A DNA stretch of 48,901 nt from Rikenella microfusus (lineage in GTDB: Bacteria > Bacteroidota > Bacteroidia > Bacteroidales > DYQK01): positions 10,249-59,149 of the forward strand of contig DYQK01000005.1 of the NCBI GenBank assembly GCA_020719385.1. Reading direction: 5' to 3'. Made by a program: the position numbers and the translations under genes. A model generated the notes under the pieces. That model had not been told where the DNA came from, made no database searches, and saw only the letters and a list, made by a program, of their open reading frames with translations. Shown piece by piece: positions 1 to 8,044 of this stretch. The first letter of the stretch is position 1; each line of letters begins with the position of its first letter.

Positions 1-36
1 ATTGTTTTTTATTCACAAAATCGAACATTCAACAAC
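1..36 (-). CRISPR. Candidate type VI-B CRISPR direct repeat (single copy at window edge)
   Basis: Read on the minus strand, this 36-nt stretch begins GTTGTT and ends AACAAT, so its ends can pair. Its middle reads TTCGATTTTGTGAA, a short stem around a T-rich loop. Known Cas13b direct repeats are 36 nt, usually start GTTG, end CAAC and carry a central TTTTG or ATTTG loop, so length, ends and loop position all fit. It lies about 77 bases beyond the cas13b stop, on the same strand, which is where VI-B arrays usually sit. Only one copy is visible because the window starts here, so periodicity cannot be shown. The flanking bases 37-66 are clearly richer in G than the surroundings and could be leader or spacer-like sequence, but no second repeat follows at 67-102. 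Confidence 0.5.
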
Positions 37-70
37 TGTGTGAGAATGGTGTCAGGGATTGGTATTTTTA

Positions 71-106
71 TTTTTCGTCTGTCAAGTTTTTTTGACAGAC
101 GAAAAA
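71..106. repeat. Perfect 15-bp inverted repeat beyond cas13b
   Basis: The arms TTTTTCGTCTGTCAA (71-85) and TTGACAGACGAAAAA (92-106) match perfectly across a 6-nt loop, just past the cas13b stop. It could end the cas13b transcript. However, on either strand the stem is preceded by T and followed by A, the reverse of an ordinary intrinsic terminator with a trailing U-run. Its role, as terminator, RNA-stabilising hairpin or array boundary, is open. Confidence 0.75.
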
Positions 107-113
107 AATGATA

Positions 114-3100
114 TTAAAGTTTAATTTTAGACAATTCAGAATTGTATCTCATAAACAATTCTGTCGCAATTCTTCGCAAATAAACCGCAACGCTGAGATT
201 CGTAATATTTTCGGAGAAATATTGTGCCTCAGGATATTCGTTGTGCGAGAGATTATTTCTCAAGGACTCAATTTTTGCTCGTTCTTTTGCAAAATTCGGA
301 AAATATCGGTAAAAAACATTCAAAATAGTGCTGAAATTGGTAAAATATTGTCCTTTTTGATTCAACTCGCGTTCTTTTTTCACCTCTTCGGCAAATTTTT
401 CTAAAACTAATTTTTCAAAACGATGAATCAAAGAGAAAATATCGAAACGCACATCTTGATAATTTTCTAACTCGGTTTTTAAATCGGCAAGCGAAATATT
501 TTTCACACTCACCCATTTAAACAAATTTTCCAAGCGGCTATCTTTTGTATAACGCACAAAATCGCCATAATTTCGTACTTTCAATGTTGTCTCAATGATT
601 TTTCCAAAAATTTTCATACTGCACGGCACTTGAACATTCAAAATGCCATTCGTATTTGCGTTTATTTCCGCTAATTTGAAATTTTCGCCCAAAATTTTCA
701 CTTTCAAATCGGCTTGTTTTTGGTGATAAGTAAAAATTTCTTTCACCATCAAAAACAACAACATATCTTGCACTTTGTTAAAACGAATTATTTTCTCGTT
801 TTGCAAAAATTTGTTAAATTTCCCTAACGCAGACTCGCGGTAAAGTTTTGAAATTTCGACATTTCGCGAATCTAAGGGTTTTTGAGGCAATTTATAAATT
901 TGCTGCGACCAATTTTTGCAATTCGAAGATAATTCTGCAACCGAGAAATAATTTTCCAACAATTTATTCCCGCTTCTCTTGCCGAGTAACAAATTTAAAA
1001 TTTTATAACTTCGCTTGAAATTATAAAATTCCTGCGACTTGTCTTTTTCAACTTCTGCGAAATAATTTTGAATCAAAAAAACGGAATTACATCTGCCTTG
1101 AGCAAATTTTTTCATCTTGTCGTTTCCATTTTCAGAAAACCATTTTTTCAAACCCTCGTTAAACATTCCCCGCGGCAGTGAAATCGGATTTTCAGAATAT
1201 GTTTTTGCCAAATTTCTGTAATATTCCGTATCTCTCACATTCCATTTTTTTCGTTTGGGATGCAAAAAATATTCAGAAACATTCTTCCCCATTACAATTT
1301 TTTTCAAACACTCCTCGAAATATTCCTTGCGTTTTATCAAATAAGCGATGAAAAAATCAACAATAGTTAAATGATTTTCAGGATTCAATTTTTCCAAAAA
1401 CGGATGTTTATTTTTCGAAAAAGTTAACGCACAATTGAGAAAAAGATTTTTCAACAAATGTTTATGCTGCGAGTACGAAGTCAAATATGATTGCAAAACT
1501 TGATAATTCAACGAAGTAATCTTGTCCTTGCCCGCACCGTCAAGAGAAGGCTGCAAATTTAACATATCTTTTGCGAGAAACTTCGCAAGAGAACCCGATT
1601 TTATTACAACAAATTTCTTTTTCCCAATCTTGTTGCCCTTGTCCTTTAACTTGTCTCGTTTCACTTTAATTTTTTCAATTAACCGCTGACAACGTTCAAC
1701 TTCGTTGCGAATTTTATTTCCTGCAAATTTCTTAAATTTTTCAGAAATATTGACTTTTTTATCCAGCAGATAATCTTGCATTTCAACAGGAATATCAGAA
1801 ATATCGATTTGATATTGCGAGTTCAATGTATTTTTAACATTTTCCTCCGAATCGGGCAACATTTCTCCCGTATGAATATCGGAAAAAAGTTTGCGAAAAT
1901 TTTTGATATGAGAGTCAATAATTTTTTCTGCTGCCGCAAAACCATCAACAGTATTTTTTTGCCCCAAAATTAAACCGTAAAAAACCAACGCAGGAAGTTC
2001 ATACGCACTGAGAAAACAATCGGGAACATCGCAATGCGTTTTCCCATCATCTAATTCGGGCAAATGAATATTATCGCCGACTTTTTTCAACGCAATTTGA
2101 TTTGCGTTTAAATGATATCTCGGAAAAGCATTTGTGATGTATTTTTGTGCAAAATTCTTCGGTGGAGTTGGCAATTTTTCCTTTGCCTCGTCCCAAATTA
2201 AATTATCCCATTGCTCTTTTTTCGCAGAATTTACCTCATTTAAACGAGCAAACGTTTTCAAACCAACACTGAGATTGCGTTTTCTTGTCTCGCCGTCAAT
2301 AGTTTTTTTGTCATAAAATTTATAAAAATATCGTCCCAATTTTATGTGAAAACGAAATTGCGGGAAAAGTTTCAATTCGTCAATAAAATTGAGTGCGAAG
2401 AAAGCGAAACGATTATTCATTCGGATGAAATTACTCTCGTTTTGGTCGCTTTCTTTGATATTCGAGATAAAACTAATTTTATCTTTTTTCTGCAAAAGTT
2501 CAAAAACAGGTTTCGGAAAACGCTTCAATTCGTTGAGAATATCTAATCCCAAAGCAAGTGTTGAGTCGGTACTTTCTACGCGGTGCTGCGGAATTCGAAT
2601 GGAATAAATCGCAAAGAAATCGCGAAAAATGTCGTTAAAATGTTGCTTAACGTGGTTTATTAGGTCTATGGAGTCTTTTTTCTCTAAAAATAAACTCACA
2701 AAAAAGACAAAACCTTTTTCAGTTAACTTTTTTTCTCGTTCAAAATGATACAGAAAATTCGGATTTTCCTTTGGTCTTCTCGTAATTCTATCTTTCCCCT
2801 CCAAACGTCTAAAACATGACAATTCATTTTCCTCCCATTTAAAACGTTCTTTGCCCATTCGCAGCGAAGTGTCGAAAATAAAATCGAGATATTTGAAAAA
2901 ATTATCTCTCTCCTCATCGTTTCGAAAACGCATTACTGCGTAATCATAATGCGTATAAAAATTTCTCCAATCATTTAAAAGTTGAAAAAACGATTTACAA
3001 AGATTATATAACAACTTTGTACCTTCTTTTTCTGAAAAGGGTTTATTATTTTTCAATGCAATATTGCGTTCTGTCTCAATAATCGGAGCAAAAAATGGGA

Positions 3101-3323
3101 AATGTTTAAGAATTAGTCGTTCAGACTTTTGTGAAAGAGATTGGTCGTTGCCGTTTAACGCCTCAATAATTGGCATTTCGCATAAATTTTCCTCATCACA
3201 GGGAACTTCTCCTAATAAATTTGCTATATGAGAGAGAGTCAAATATGCATTTTGCCTCGCAAGATTGAGATAAATGGCAAAAAACCATTTTTCATCGTGA
3301 TTTTTCCAATTATAATAAACCAT
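114..3323 (-). CDS. cas13b: Type VI-B CRISPR RNA-guided RNase Cas13b
   Basis: A 1069-aa protein with the Cas13b layout: a HEPN RNase motif near each end, R120-NFYT-H125 and R1022-NNLS-H1027. Around residues 310-330 the segment FALNFIDELKLFPQFRFHI closely resembles the equivalent stretch of known Cas13b proteins. Cas13b processes its own crRNA and, after pairing with target RNA, cleaves RNA through the two joined HEPN domains. Most family members are about 1100-1200 aa, so this is a slightly short but apparently complete version. The start at 3323 fits a promoter 30 nt upstream. No csx27 or csx28 accessory and no cas1 or cas2 is nearby. The upstream neighbour is an ordinary exporter gene. The protein is very rich in Lys, Phe and Asn, like the rest of this AT-rich DNA. 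Family assignment is confident; activity is inferred from intact motifs. Confidence 0.95.
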   Translation of the reverse strand: MVYYNWKNHDEKWFFAIYLNLARQNAYLTLSHIANLLGEVPCDEENLCEMPIIEALNGNDQSLSQKSERLILKHFPFFAPIIETERNIALKNNKPFSEKEGTKLLYNLCKSFFQLLNDWRNFYTHYDYAVMRFRNDEERDNFFKYLDFIFDTSLRMGKERFKWEENELSCFRRLEGKDRITRRPKENPNFLYHFEREKKLTEKGFVFFVSLFLEKKDSIDLINHVKQHFNDIFRDFFAIYSIRIPQHRVESTDSTLALGLDILNELKRFPKPVFELLQKKDKISFISNIKESDQNESNFIRMNNRFAFFALNFIDELKLFPQFRFHIKLGRYFYKFYDKKTIDGETRKRNLSVGLKTFARLNEVNSAKKEQWDNLIWDEAKEKLPTPPKNFAQKYITNAFPRYHLNANQIALKKVGDNIHLPELDDGKTHCDVPDCFLSAYELPALVFYGLILGQKNTVDGFAAAEKIIDSHIKNFRKLFSDIHTGEMLPDSEENVKNTLNSQYQIDISDIPVEMQDYLLDKKVNISEKFKKFAGNKIRNEVERCQRLIEKIKVKRDKLKDKGNKIGKKKFVVIKSGSLAKFLAKDMLNLQPSLDGAGKDKITSLNYQVLQSYLTSYSQHKHLLKNLFLNCALTFSKNKHPFLEKLNPENHLTIVDFFIAYLIKRKEYFEECLKKIVMGKNVSEYFLHPKRKKWNVRDTEYYRNLAKTYSENPISLPRGMFNEGLKKWFSENGNDKMKKFAQGRCNSVFLIQNYFAEVEKDKSQEFYNFKRSYKILNLLLGKRSGNKLLENYFSVAELSSNCKNWSQQIYKLPQKPLDSRNVEISKLYRESALGKFNKFLQNEKIIRFNKVQDMLLFLMVKEIFTYHQKQADLKVKILGENFKLAEINANTNGILNVQVPCSMKIFGKIIETTLKVRNYGDFVRYTKDSRLENLFKWVSVKNISLADLKTELENYQDVRFDIFSLIHRFEKLVLEKFAEEVKKERELNQKGQYFTNFSTILNVFYRYFPNFAKERAKIESLRNNLSHNEYPEAQYFSENITNLSVAVYLRRIATELFMRYNSELSKIKL

Positions 3324-3353
3324 AAATGTCTTTTTTCAAAAATTTTTAAAACA

Positions 3354-3383
3354 CAAAAGTAAACATTTTTCTTCAAAAACAAA
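3354..3383 (-). promoter_or_regulatory. cas13b promoter
   Basis: On the minus strand TTTG (3380-3383) is followed after 18 nt by TACTTTTG (3354-3361), a near-perfect Bacteroidota promoter. It lies 30 nt before the cas13b start, in the gap after the exporter gene. Cas13b can therefore be transcribed independently of the atpG-phoD-exporter run. Confidence 0.65.
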
Positions 3384-3393
3384 ATTTTTTCGT

Positions 3394-5214
3394 TTAAATT
3401 GTCTGAATATCGTTAAGTTTTCTGTAAATACCGTTTTTCTGCATTAAACTCTCGTGATTTCCGCTTTCGACAATCTTCCCCCCGTGCAAAACATAAATAA
3501 TATCGGCGTGGCGAATTGTTGACAAACGGTGTGCGATAACAATAGAAGTCCGATTTTTTAACAATTTCATTAACGCATCTTGCACCAAATATTCCGATTC
3601 TGTATCAAGAGCTGAAGTTGCTTCGTCAAGAATTAAAATCGGAGGATTTTTCAAAACCGCCCGCGCAATGCTGATTCGTTGTCTTTGACCGCCTGAAAGT
3701 TTTGTGCCTCTGTCGCCGATATTGCTTTGATATTTATTTTTCATTTCCATAATAAAATCGTTGGCATTGGCAACTTTTGCGGCAGAAATAATTTCTTCTT
3801 GCGAAGGATTTCTCACTCCGAAGGCAATGTTATTGAAAATCGAATCGTTAAATAAAATACATTCTTGATTCACATTGCCCATTAAATTTCGAAGATCCTG
3901 AATTTTGTAATTTTTTATTGGAATTCCATCAATAAGAATTTCGCCTTCGGTTACATCAAAAAATCGAGGCAAAAGGTCGACTAATGTTGATTTTCCTGAC
4001 CCCGACTGTCCGACTAGGGCAACGGTTTTTCCTTTTTCAATTTTAAACGAAATATTTTTCAACACATATTCCTCCGAATATTTAAACGAAACATTTTTAA
4101 ACTCAATACTTTCTCTAAATTCCGAGACAGAAACAGGGTTCTCGATTTCTAAAATATCATTTTTTGCTTCTAAAATCAAGTTTATTCGGTCTATTGACGC
4201 TAAACCTTTCTGCATCGCATAATACGCAGACGAAAAAGACTTCGCAGGATTAATAATTTGTGAAAAAATCGCAATATAACCAATAAACGCCTCAGGCGGC
4301 AAATTGCTTTTTTCCAGCAAAACTAAATTTCCGCCATAACACATCACAATTATTAACACCAAAACGCCCAAAAACTCACTCACAGGACTTGCCAAATATC
4401 GTCTTCGATGTGCTTTGTTCATCAAAATTGTATAAATTTTATTTGCATTTCGAAAACGTTGCCACATTTTTTGCTCCGCATTGAAGGCACGAATTATCCG
4501 CAAACCGCTAAGGGTTTCGTCAATAATACTCAATAAAACGCCCATTTTTTGCTGCACTCTTCCTGAAACTTTTCGCAATTTTTTTCCTAATCTTCCAATT
4601 ATCAAGCCGCTAATCGGTAAAAGAATCAAGACAAAAATACTAAGTTCGACACTCATAAAAAACAAAGTGAGGACATAAAAAATGATAGTCAAAGGTTCTT
4701 TGAAAATCATTTCCAAAGAATTTAAAATTGACCACTCAACTTCCTGAACATCGCTTGTCATTCGAGCAATAATATCACCTTTTCGTTCATTTGAGTAATA
4801 CGAAAGCGGAAGTTCAAGCGTTTTTCTATAAATTTTGTTGCGAATATCTTGCACAATTCCGTTTCGCATTGCGGTAATATGATAATTTGCGAGATAGATA
4901 AACAAATTTTTAAACAAAATCATTGTTACCACAAAGCCGCTGACGATGAAAAGTGCAGTATTTTTCCCGTTTTCTAAAATTATTAAGTTTAAATAATAAT
5001 AACCATGTTGCAGCAACGTAGTTATTGAGAAATCGAAGTGCGAAGGTGCTTGTGTTTGTTGTACTTTTCCGAATAAAATTCCCAGAAAAGGCACTATCAT
5101 TCCGATGGAAAAAAGTGAAAATAAAATTTGAAGAAGATTAAAAGAGACATTTAACCCAACCAATCTTTTATACGGCAAAACATATTCCTTGATGAGATGA
5201 AAAAATTTTTTCAT
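3394..5214 (-). CDS. MsbA-like ABC exporter (fused permease and ATPase)
   Basis: A 606-aa half-transporter: an N-terminal domain with about six membrane helices (residues 20-330) and a C-terminal ATPase. The ATPase shows Walker A GQSGSGKST (402-410), signature LSGGQ (506-510), Walker B ILILDE (526-531) and the H-loop His562. Exporters of this class work as dimers in the inner membrane, and MsbA flips lipid A-core. In Bacteroidota several paralogues of this shape exist, so lipid A is a likely but unproven substrate. The gene starts 8 bp after the PhoD-like gene and probably shares its transcript. lpxB and kdsD, both lipopolysaccharide genes, lie a few kb away on the other strand, which is weakly supportive. 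A peptide or drug exporter is the alternative. Confidence 0.88.
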   Translation of the reverse strand: MKKFFHLIKEYVLPYKRLVGLNVSFNLLQILFSLFSIGMIVPFLGILFGKVQQTQAPSHFDFSITTLLQHGYYYLNLIILENGKNTALFIVSGFVVTMILFKNLFIYLANYHITAMRNGIVQDIRNKIYRKTLELPLSYYSNERKGDIIARMTSDVQEVEWSILNSLEMIFKEPLTIIFYVLTLFFMSVELSIFVLILLPISGLIIGRLGKKLRKVSGRVQQKMGVLLSIIDETLSGLRIIRAFNAEQKMWQRFRNANKIYTILMNKAHRRRYLASPVSEFLGVLVLIIVMCYGGNLVLLEKSNLPPEAFIGYIAIFSQIINPAKSFSSAYYAMQKGLASIDRINLILEAKNDILEIENPVSVSEFRESIEFKNVSFKYSEEYVLKNISFKIEKGKTVALVGQSGSGKSTLVDLLPRFFDVTEGEILIDGIPIKNYKIQDLRNLMGNVNQECILFNDSIFNNIAFGVRNPSQEEIISAAKVANANDFIMEMKNKYQSNIGDRGTKLSGGQRQRISIARAVLKNPPILILDEATSALDTESEYLVQDALMKLLKNRTSIVIAHRLSTIRHADIIYVLHGGKIVESGNHESLMQKNGIYRKLNDIQTI

Positions 5215-5222
5215 AAAAAATG

Positions 5223-6551
5223 TTAATTTTCTTTTTCAATAACATAATTCCACAATTCTTTTCCCTGAACACTAAAACATCGAATCGTGATTTTTCGATT
5301 TTTAAAAGTATCTGAAACTTCAAAAATTCCAAAATTTCTCTCAAAAACGGCTGTTCCTTCGACTCTAAAATCATTTTTTTCCTTCACCGCAGAATACGAA
5401 GGTGTTGATAATAAAGGAGATATCGTTGCTTCGTAAATTGTTGGCTGTCCCTGTTTTTTCAAAACGCTCATCTCGGAATAATGTCTGTCGCCGACAAGAA
5501 AAATGACATTTTTTATATTATTTTGAACAATAAAATCAATAATTTCCTGTCTCTCGTTTTGAAAACCATTGTTCATATACGTTTCGAAATCCTTCACTGA
5601 AGTTAAAAATTGTCCGCCTAAGACAACAAATTTAAACGTTGCCTCGCTTGTGGCAAGAGAATTTTTCAACCATTCGAGTTGTTGTTTGCCTAATTGCGTT
5701 TTATTTTCTCCGACTTTTTTATTGGGTTCGCGGTAATATCGGTTGTCAAGCATAATAAAATCTACGTCATTCCATCGAAAAAACGACATTGTCCCTTTCA
5801 TATCGTTGAAACCGTAAGAAGTATTTGCCCAAAAAAGTTCGAAAGCCTTGAGTGTTTCGTCTTTTTTCCAAAAACTGCCGTCCGTGTCGTTGTCGCCTGC
5901 GTCGTGGTCGTCCCAAATTGCGTATTGATGAACGCTTGCCAAAAACGCCTGCATTTGCGGAAACGAACGCGTGTGCGTGTAACGATGAACGATTCCTGTC
6001 CAACTGCCCCAATCTGCCTCGCGAAGATAAATGTTATCGCCGAGCCAAATCATAAAATCGGGTTTTTTCTCAAGCATTTTTGGGAAAATCTCGTATTCGC
6101 CGCCATAACCTTTTCCCGGACGGTCATATTTCTCTTCATTCACATAAGTGCCGCTTCCTGTTGCAAACGAAAAATTTGGTGGTTCGGTGCGAAACTTCCA
6201 AATCGGCAAACTTTGAAATTCTGTTTTGTACGACAAATTAATTTTTTGGTTATTGATAAAAAGTTCATACTCATATTTTGCACCTGCCTCGACACTGTCT
6301 GCCAACAACTTTGCTGTAAACCCCGATTCTTTGCGAGTTTTAATAACATTGGTCCAAAAAACTTGCGATTTATTCGCAACATTTTGATAACGAATTTTCA
6401 CTTCAGCGGCTTTTTTTGTCTGTACCCAAAGCAAAACTTCCCGCATTTCCGCATAACCAACCATTGGTCCGGACTGCAACAAATTTTCTTGCGAAAAAGA
6501 ATTTAACGCAAAAAATGTCAAAATTAGGAAAAAATATTTCATTTTTTTCAA
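5223..6551 (-). CDS. Secreted PhoD-like metallophosphatase
   Basis: A 442-aa protein with an N-terminal signal peptide (MKKMKYFFLILTFFALNSFS) and the metal-binding motifs of the PhoD/alkaline phosphatase D family: GDN at 171-173, WDDHD at 213-217 and GDRH at 354-357. The region at 25-115 looks like the beta-sandwich domain that precedes the catalytic domain in this family. These enzymes hydrolyse phosphate mono- or diesters outside the cytoplasm using bound metal ions. The exact substrate is not predictable; phospholipid, nucleotide and teichoic-type diesters are all known in the family. It sits between atpG and the exporter, with 57 bp and 8 bp gaps on the same strand, so co-transcription is likely. 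Confidence 0.85.
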   Translation of the reverse strand: MKKMKYFFLILTFFALNSFSQENLLQSGPMVGYAEMREVLLWVQTKKAAEVKIRYQNVANKSQVFWTNVIKTRKESGFTAKLLADSVEAGAKYEYELFINNQKINLSYKTEFQSLPIWKFRTEPPNFSFATGSGTYVNEEKYDRPGKGYGGEYEIFPKMLEKKPDFMIWLGDNIYLREADWGSWTGIVHRYTHTRSFPQMQAFLASVHQYAIWDDHDAGDNDTDGSFWKKDETLKAFELFWANTSYGFNDMKGTMSFFRWNDVDFIMLDNRYYREPNKKVGENKTQLGKQQLEWLKNSLATSEATFKFVVLGGQFLTSVKDFETYMNNGFQNERQEIIDFIVQNNIKNVIFLVGDRHYSEMSVLKKQGQPTIYEATISPLLSTPSYSAVKEKNDFRVEGTAVFERNFGIFEVSDTFKNRKITIRCFSVQGKELWNYVIEKEN

Positions 6552-6608
6552 AAAATTTATTGAGAAATGTCGAAGATCGGCATTTCTGTGTTAAAAAAAG
6601 TTAAATTT

Positions 6609-7493
6609 TTATTTACTCAACGCTTCCGAACCTCCAACAATTTCAAGAATTTCTTTTGTAATGGCGGCTTGTCTCGCTTTGTTGTAATTTAATCGAAGTT
6701 CTCGCAAAATATCTCCTGCGTTGTCGGTTGCTTTGTGCATTGCAGTCATTCTTGCTCCGTGTTCAGAGGCAACAGAATCGAGAAATGCTTTGTGTAACTG
6801 AATTTTTAACGCTTTGGGAATCAACACTTTAACGATATAATCTTTGTCGGGTTCAATTATATAATTGTTTCGAAACTTCGAAGTTTTTTTTGCAATTTCT
6901 TTGGGCGAGATGGGTAAAAATTGTTCAACCGTTAGGATTTGAAACGCAGCATTTCTAAATTGGTTGTAAATGACTAAGATTTTGTCATATTTTTTTTCGA
7001 CAAAAAAATTCATCAACTTCTCTGCCAGCGGAGCAATATTTTCGTACTGCAAATGGTCTAAAAGTTGATGAGGCGTCTCAAGAATGTTAAAATTTTTATT
7101 TTTTAACATATCGAAAGATTTTTTTCCTGCCAAAATAAAATCAATATTCTTTTCAGAAAATTGTTTTTGATAAGTTGTTTGCAAAAGCGAAAGCGTTTTT
7201 CTCACGACATTCGAGTTGAATGCTCCGCACAAACCTCGATTCGAAGAGATTAAAACCATCAAAATTTTATTTGTCTCTCTTGCCTGTGCGTATGGATTGT
7301 CTTGAAAATCAACGTCTTTGTCGCAAACATTTGATAGAATTTCGTTTAATTTTTGCGAGTAAGGACGAATGGCAAGAACCGCATTTTGTGCTTTTCGCAG
7401 CTTCGCTGCCGAAACCATTTTCATTGCACTTGTAATTTGTCTTGTCGAAATGACCGAACTAATTCGAGTACGAATTTCTTTTAAATTTGCCAT
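6609..7493 (-). CDS. atpG: ATP synthase F1 gamma subunit
   Basis: A 294-aa protein with the diagnostic gamma-subunit ends. The N-terminal helix contains TRQITSAMKMVSAAKLRKAQ, and the C-terminal helix contains SEHGARMTAMHKATDNA followed by NKARQAAITKEILEIVGG. Gamma is the rotating shaft that couples the Fo ring to the alpha3beta3 hexamer at the inner membrane. Length is normal for the family. In most bacteria atpG follows atpA; here it is the first gene of its run, with a divergent gene upstream and no other atp gene in the window. The start at 7493 is supported by the conserved MANLKEIR beginning. Confidence 0.95.
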   Translation of the reverse strand: MANLKEIRTRISSVISTRQITSAMKMVSAAKLRKAQNAVLAIRPYSQKLNEILSNVCDKDVDFQDNPYAQARETNKILMVLISSNRGLCGAFNSNVVRKTLSLLQTTYQKQFSEKNIDFILAGKKSFDMLKNKNFNILETPHQLLDHLQYENIAPLAEKLMNFFVEKKYDKILVIYNQFRNAAFQILTVEQFLPISPKEIAKKTSKFRNNYIIEPDKDYIVKVLIPKALKIQLHKAFLDSVASEHGARMTAMHKATDNAGDILRELRLNYNKARQAAITKEILEIVGGSEALSK

Positions 7494-7512
7494 AAAAGAA
7501 AATTTTTTTTTG

Positions 7513-7520
7513 CAAAAATA
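7513..7520 (-). promoter_or_regulatory. atpG promoter, -7 element
   Basis: TATTTTTG on the minus strand, 19 nt before the atpG start, matches the Bacteroidota -7 consensus TAnnTTTG. No good upstream TTTG was found. It supports transcription starting directly at atpG rather than from upstream atp genes. Confidence 0.45.
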
Positions 7521-7611
7521 TATGTTTTTTTCGATTTTTTAAACTTTTTTCGAAAAAAATATCGATTTTCTTGTATCAGAAAAGATTGTTTGTCGAAATT
7601 TTTATCGAAAA

Positions 7612-7646
7612 ATTTTTCACAAAAATATAAAAATTTTGTGAAAAAT
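7612..7646. repeat. Perfect 13-bp inverted repeat in a divergent intergenic region
   Basis: ATTTTTCACAAAA (7612-7624) and TTTTGTGAAAAAT (7634-7646) are perfect inverted arms around a 9-nt AT spacer. It lies 25 bases before a -7 box for the PAS-kdsD run, between divergent transcripts. It could be a protein-binding site or simply low-complexity sequence. Confidence 0.5.
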
Positions 7647-7670
7647 AAAAAATTAATTTAATATTTTTTT

Positions 7671-7678
7671 TACTTTTG
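7671..7678 (+). promoter_or_regulatory. Promoter of the PAS-kdsD run, -7 element
   Basis: TACTTTTG lies 20 nt before the ATG of the PAS gene and fits TAnnTTTG. The upstream region is dominated by the inverted repeat at 7612-7646, so a repressor or activator could act there. That regulation is inference. Confidence 0.5.
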
Positions 7679-7698
7679 CAAAAAAATTATTTTTATTT

Positions 7699-8043
7699 AT
7701 GGATTCGATTTTATCTTGGGCAAAAGAATTGAACATTGCCATTACGGTTTGCGATTCGGAAGGAAATATCTTAGAAATGAATGATAAATCGGTTTTAACG
7801 TTTGAGAAATATGGCGGTAACTCATTGATTGGCAAAAACTTAGCCGATTGTCATCCTGATGTAGCGAGAGAAAAACTTTTCGCGTTATTGAAATCGCAAA
7901 AGACAAATTGCTACACTATTGAAAAAAATGGTGTGAAAAAATTAATTTATCAAACGCCGTTTTTCGAAAATGGTGAATACAAAGGTTTTGTCGAGTTTTC
8001 AATAGTTTTACCGCAAGAAGTTCCGCATTTTATCAGAAAATAA
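7699..8043 (+). CDS. Small single-domain PAS protein
   Basis: A 114-aa cytosolic protein that is essentially one PAS fold: the NIAITVCDSEGNILEMND start, a central KSVLTFEKYGG helix region and the closing strands KLIYQTPFFENGEYKGFVEFS. PAS domains bind small ligands or cofactors or mediate protein contacts. No kinase, cyclase or DNA-binding domain is attached, so it probably acts through a partner. It ends one base before kdsD and is almost certainly co-transcribed with it. The ligand and partner are unknown. Confidence 0.75.
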   Translation: MDSILSWAKELNIAITVCDSEGNILEMNDKSVLTFEKYGGNSLIGKNLADCHPDVAREKLFALLKSQKTNCYTIEKNGVKKLIYQTPFFENGEYKGFVEFSIVLPQEVPHFIRK

Positions 8044-8044
8044 A

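Noticed and set aside
108-404. 98-codon plus-strand frame opposite the cas13b 3' end
   Set aside because: It lies wholly antisense to the conserved C-terminal HEPN region, has a biased Phe/Arg/Ile composition, and no signal or family resemblance.
5694-6506. 270-codon plus-strand frame opposite the PhoD-like gene
   Set aside because: It is an antisense shadow of a gene with intact motifs; its Cys- and Arg-rich translation fits no protein family.
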